Of a DNA stretch of 24,294 bases, positions 24,267 to 24,294 are shown piece by piece. The notes under the pieces were generated by a model. It was not told the origin of the DNA and made no database searches. It saw only the letters and a list, made by a program, of their open reading frames with translations. Position 1 is the stretch's first letter. Each line of letters opens with the position of its first letter. Location: assembly GCA_900540005.1 (NCBI GenBank), contig UQEM01000020.1:1-24294 (forward strand), in the 5' to 3' direction. The DNA comes from an uncultured Ruminococcus sp. GTDB taxonomy: Bacteria > Bacillota > Clostridia > Oscillospirales > Ruminococcaceae. Both the position numbers and the translations under genes were made by a program.

Positions 24267-24294
24267 CTGTCTCTTATACACATCTCCGAGCCCA
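24267..24294. other. Nextera/Tn5 adapter contamination at the contig end
   Basis: Bases 24267-24285 equal the 19-bp Tn5 mosaic end used in Nextera libraries (CTGTCTCTTATACACATCT), and 24286-24294 (CCGAGCCCA) equal the start of the Nextera read-2 adapter. This is a library artefact, not organismal DNA. Confidence 0.98.

Noticed and set aside
24267..24283. MCIRDR as the N-terminus of CbiF
   Set aside because: It is translated from the Tn5/Nextera adapter; CbiF is simply truncated.
1..24294. CRISPR array, tRNA or rRNA genes, prophage or transposase genes
   Set aside because: No regularly spaced direct repeats, tRNA-like cloverleaf, rRNA sequence or transposase/integrase motif was seen on either strand.

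Overview
The window looks like a draft contig from a fibre-degrading, cellulosome-forming Ruminococcus or close relative (Oscillospiraceae, Bacillota). The grounds are a dockerin-bearing xylanase/esterase, several Gram-positive lipoproteins, strong AAGGAG-type ribosome binding sites, moderate AT richness, and an anaerobic (early cobalt insertion) cobalamin pathway. The genus is an inference from gene content, not from a marker gene.

Left part (1-5616). A secreted multidomain enzyme is encoded on the minus strand: signal peptide, GH30 subfamily 8-like glucuronoxylanase, CBM22, type I dockerin, CE1 esterase. Divergent from it is a plus-strand regulator with a LacI-type ligand-binding domain, a degenerate GGDEF-like domain and an AraC-type DNA-binding domain. 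Both genes have near-consensus promoters in the shared 176-nt gap, and the regulator seems to start at a rare ATA codon. A 169-nt terminal-inverted-repeat element (MITE-like) follows the regulator and supplies its stop codon.

Middle part (5732-11356). This is a minus-strand unit led by a consensus promoter, a cobalamin riboswitch and an intrinsic terminator. It encodes CbiK (cobaltochelatase family, but with a lipoprotein signal), a two-domain lipoprotein of unknown function, and a BtuF/BtuC/BtuD-like ABC importer. Together they look like a cell-surface module for corrinoid or other tetrapyrrole/metal acquisition under B12 control.

Right part (11395-24266). Fifteen minus-strand genes form one cobalamin biosynthesis operon in which every gene overlaps the next. 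In transcription order: cbiF (cut by the contig end), cbiG, cbiH, cbiJ, cbiET (fusion), cbiA, cobT, cobU, cobS, a compact CobU paralogue, cobC, cbiB, cobD, cbiP, cbiC. Together they cover much of corrin ring synthesis, a,c-diamide formation, aminopropanol linker attachment and nucleotide loop assembly. cbiL, cbiD, the corrinoid adenosyltransferase and a cytoplasmic chelatase are not in the window and may lie beyond the contig end.

The last 28 bases (24267-24294) are not genomic. They are the Tn5/Nextera mosaic end plus the start of the Nextera adapter, so the apparent MCIRDR start of the last reading frame is an artefact.
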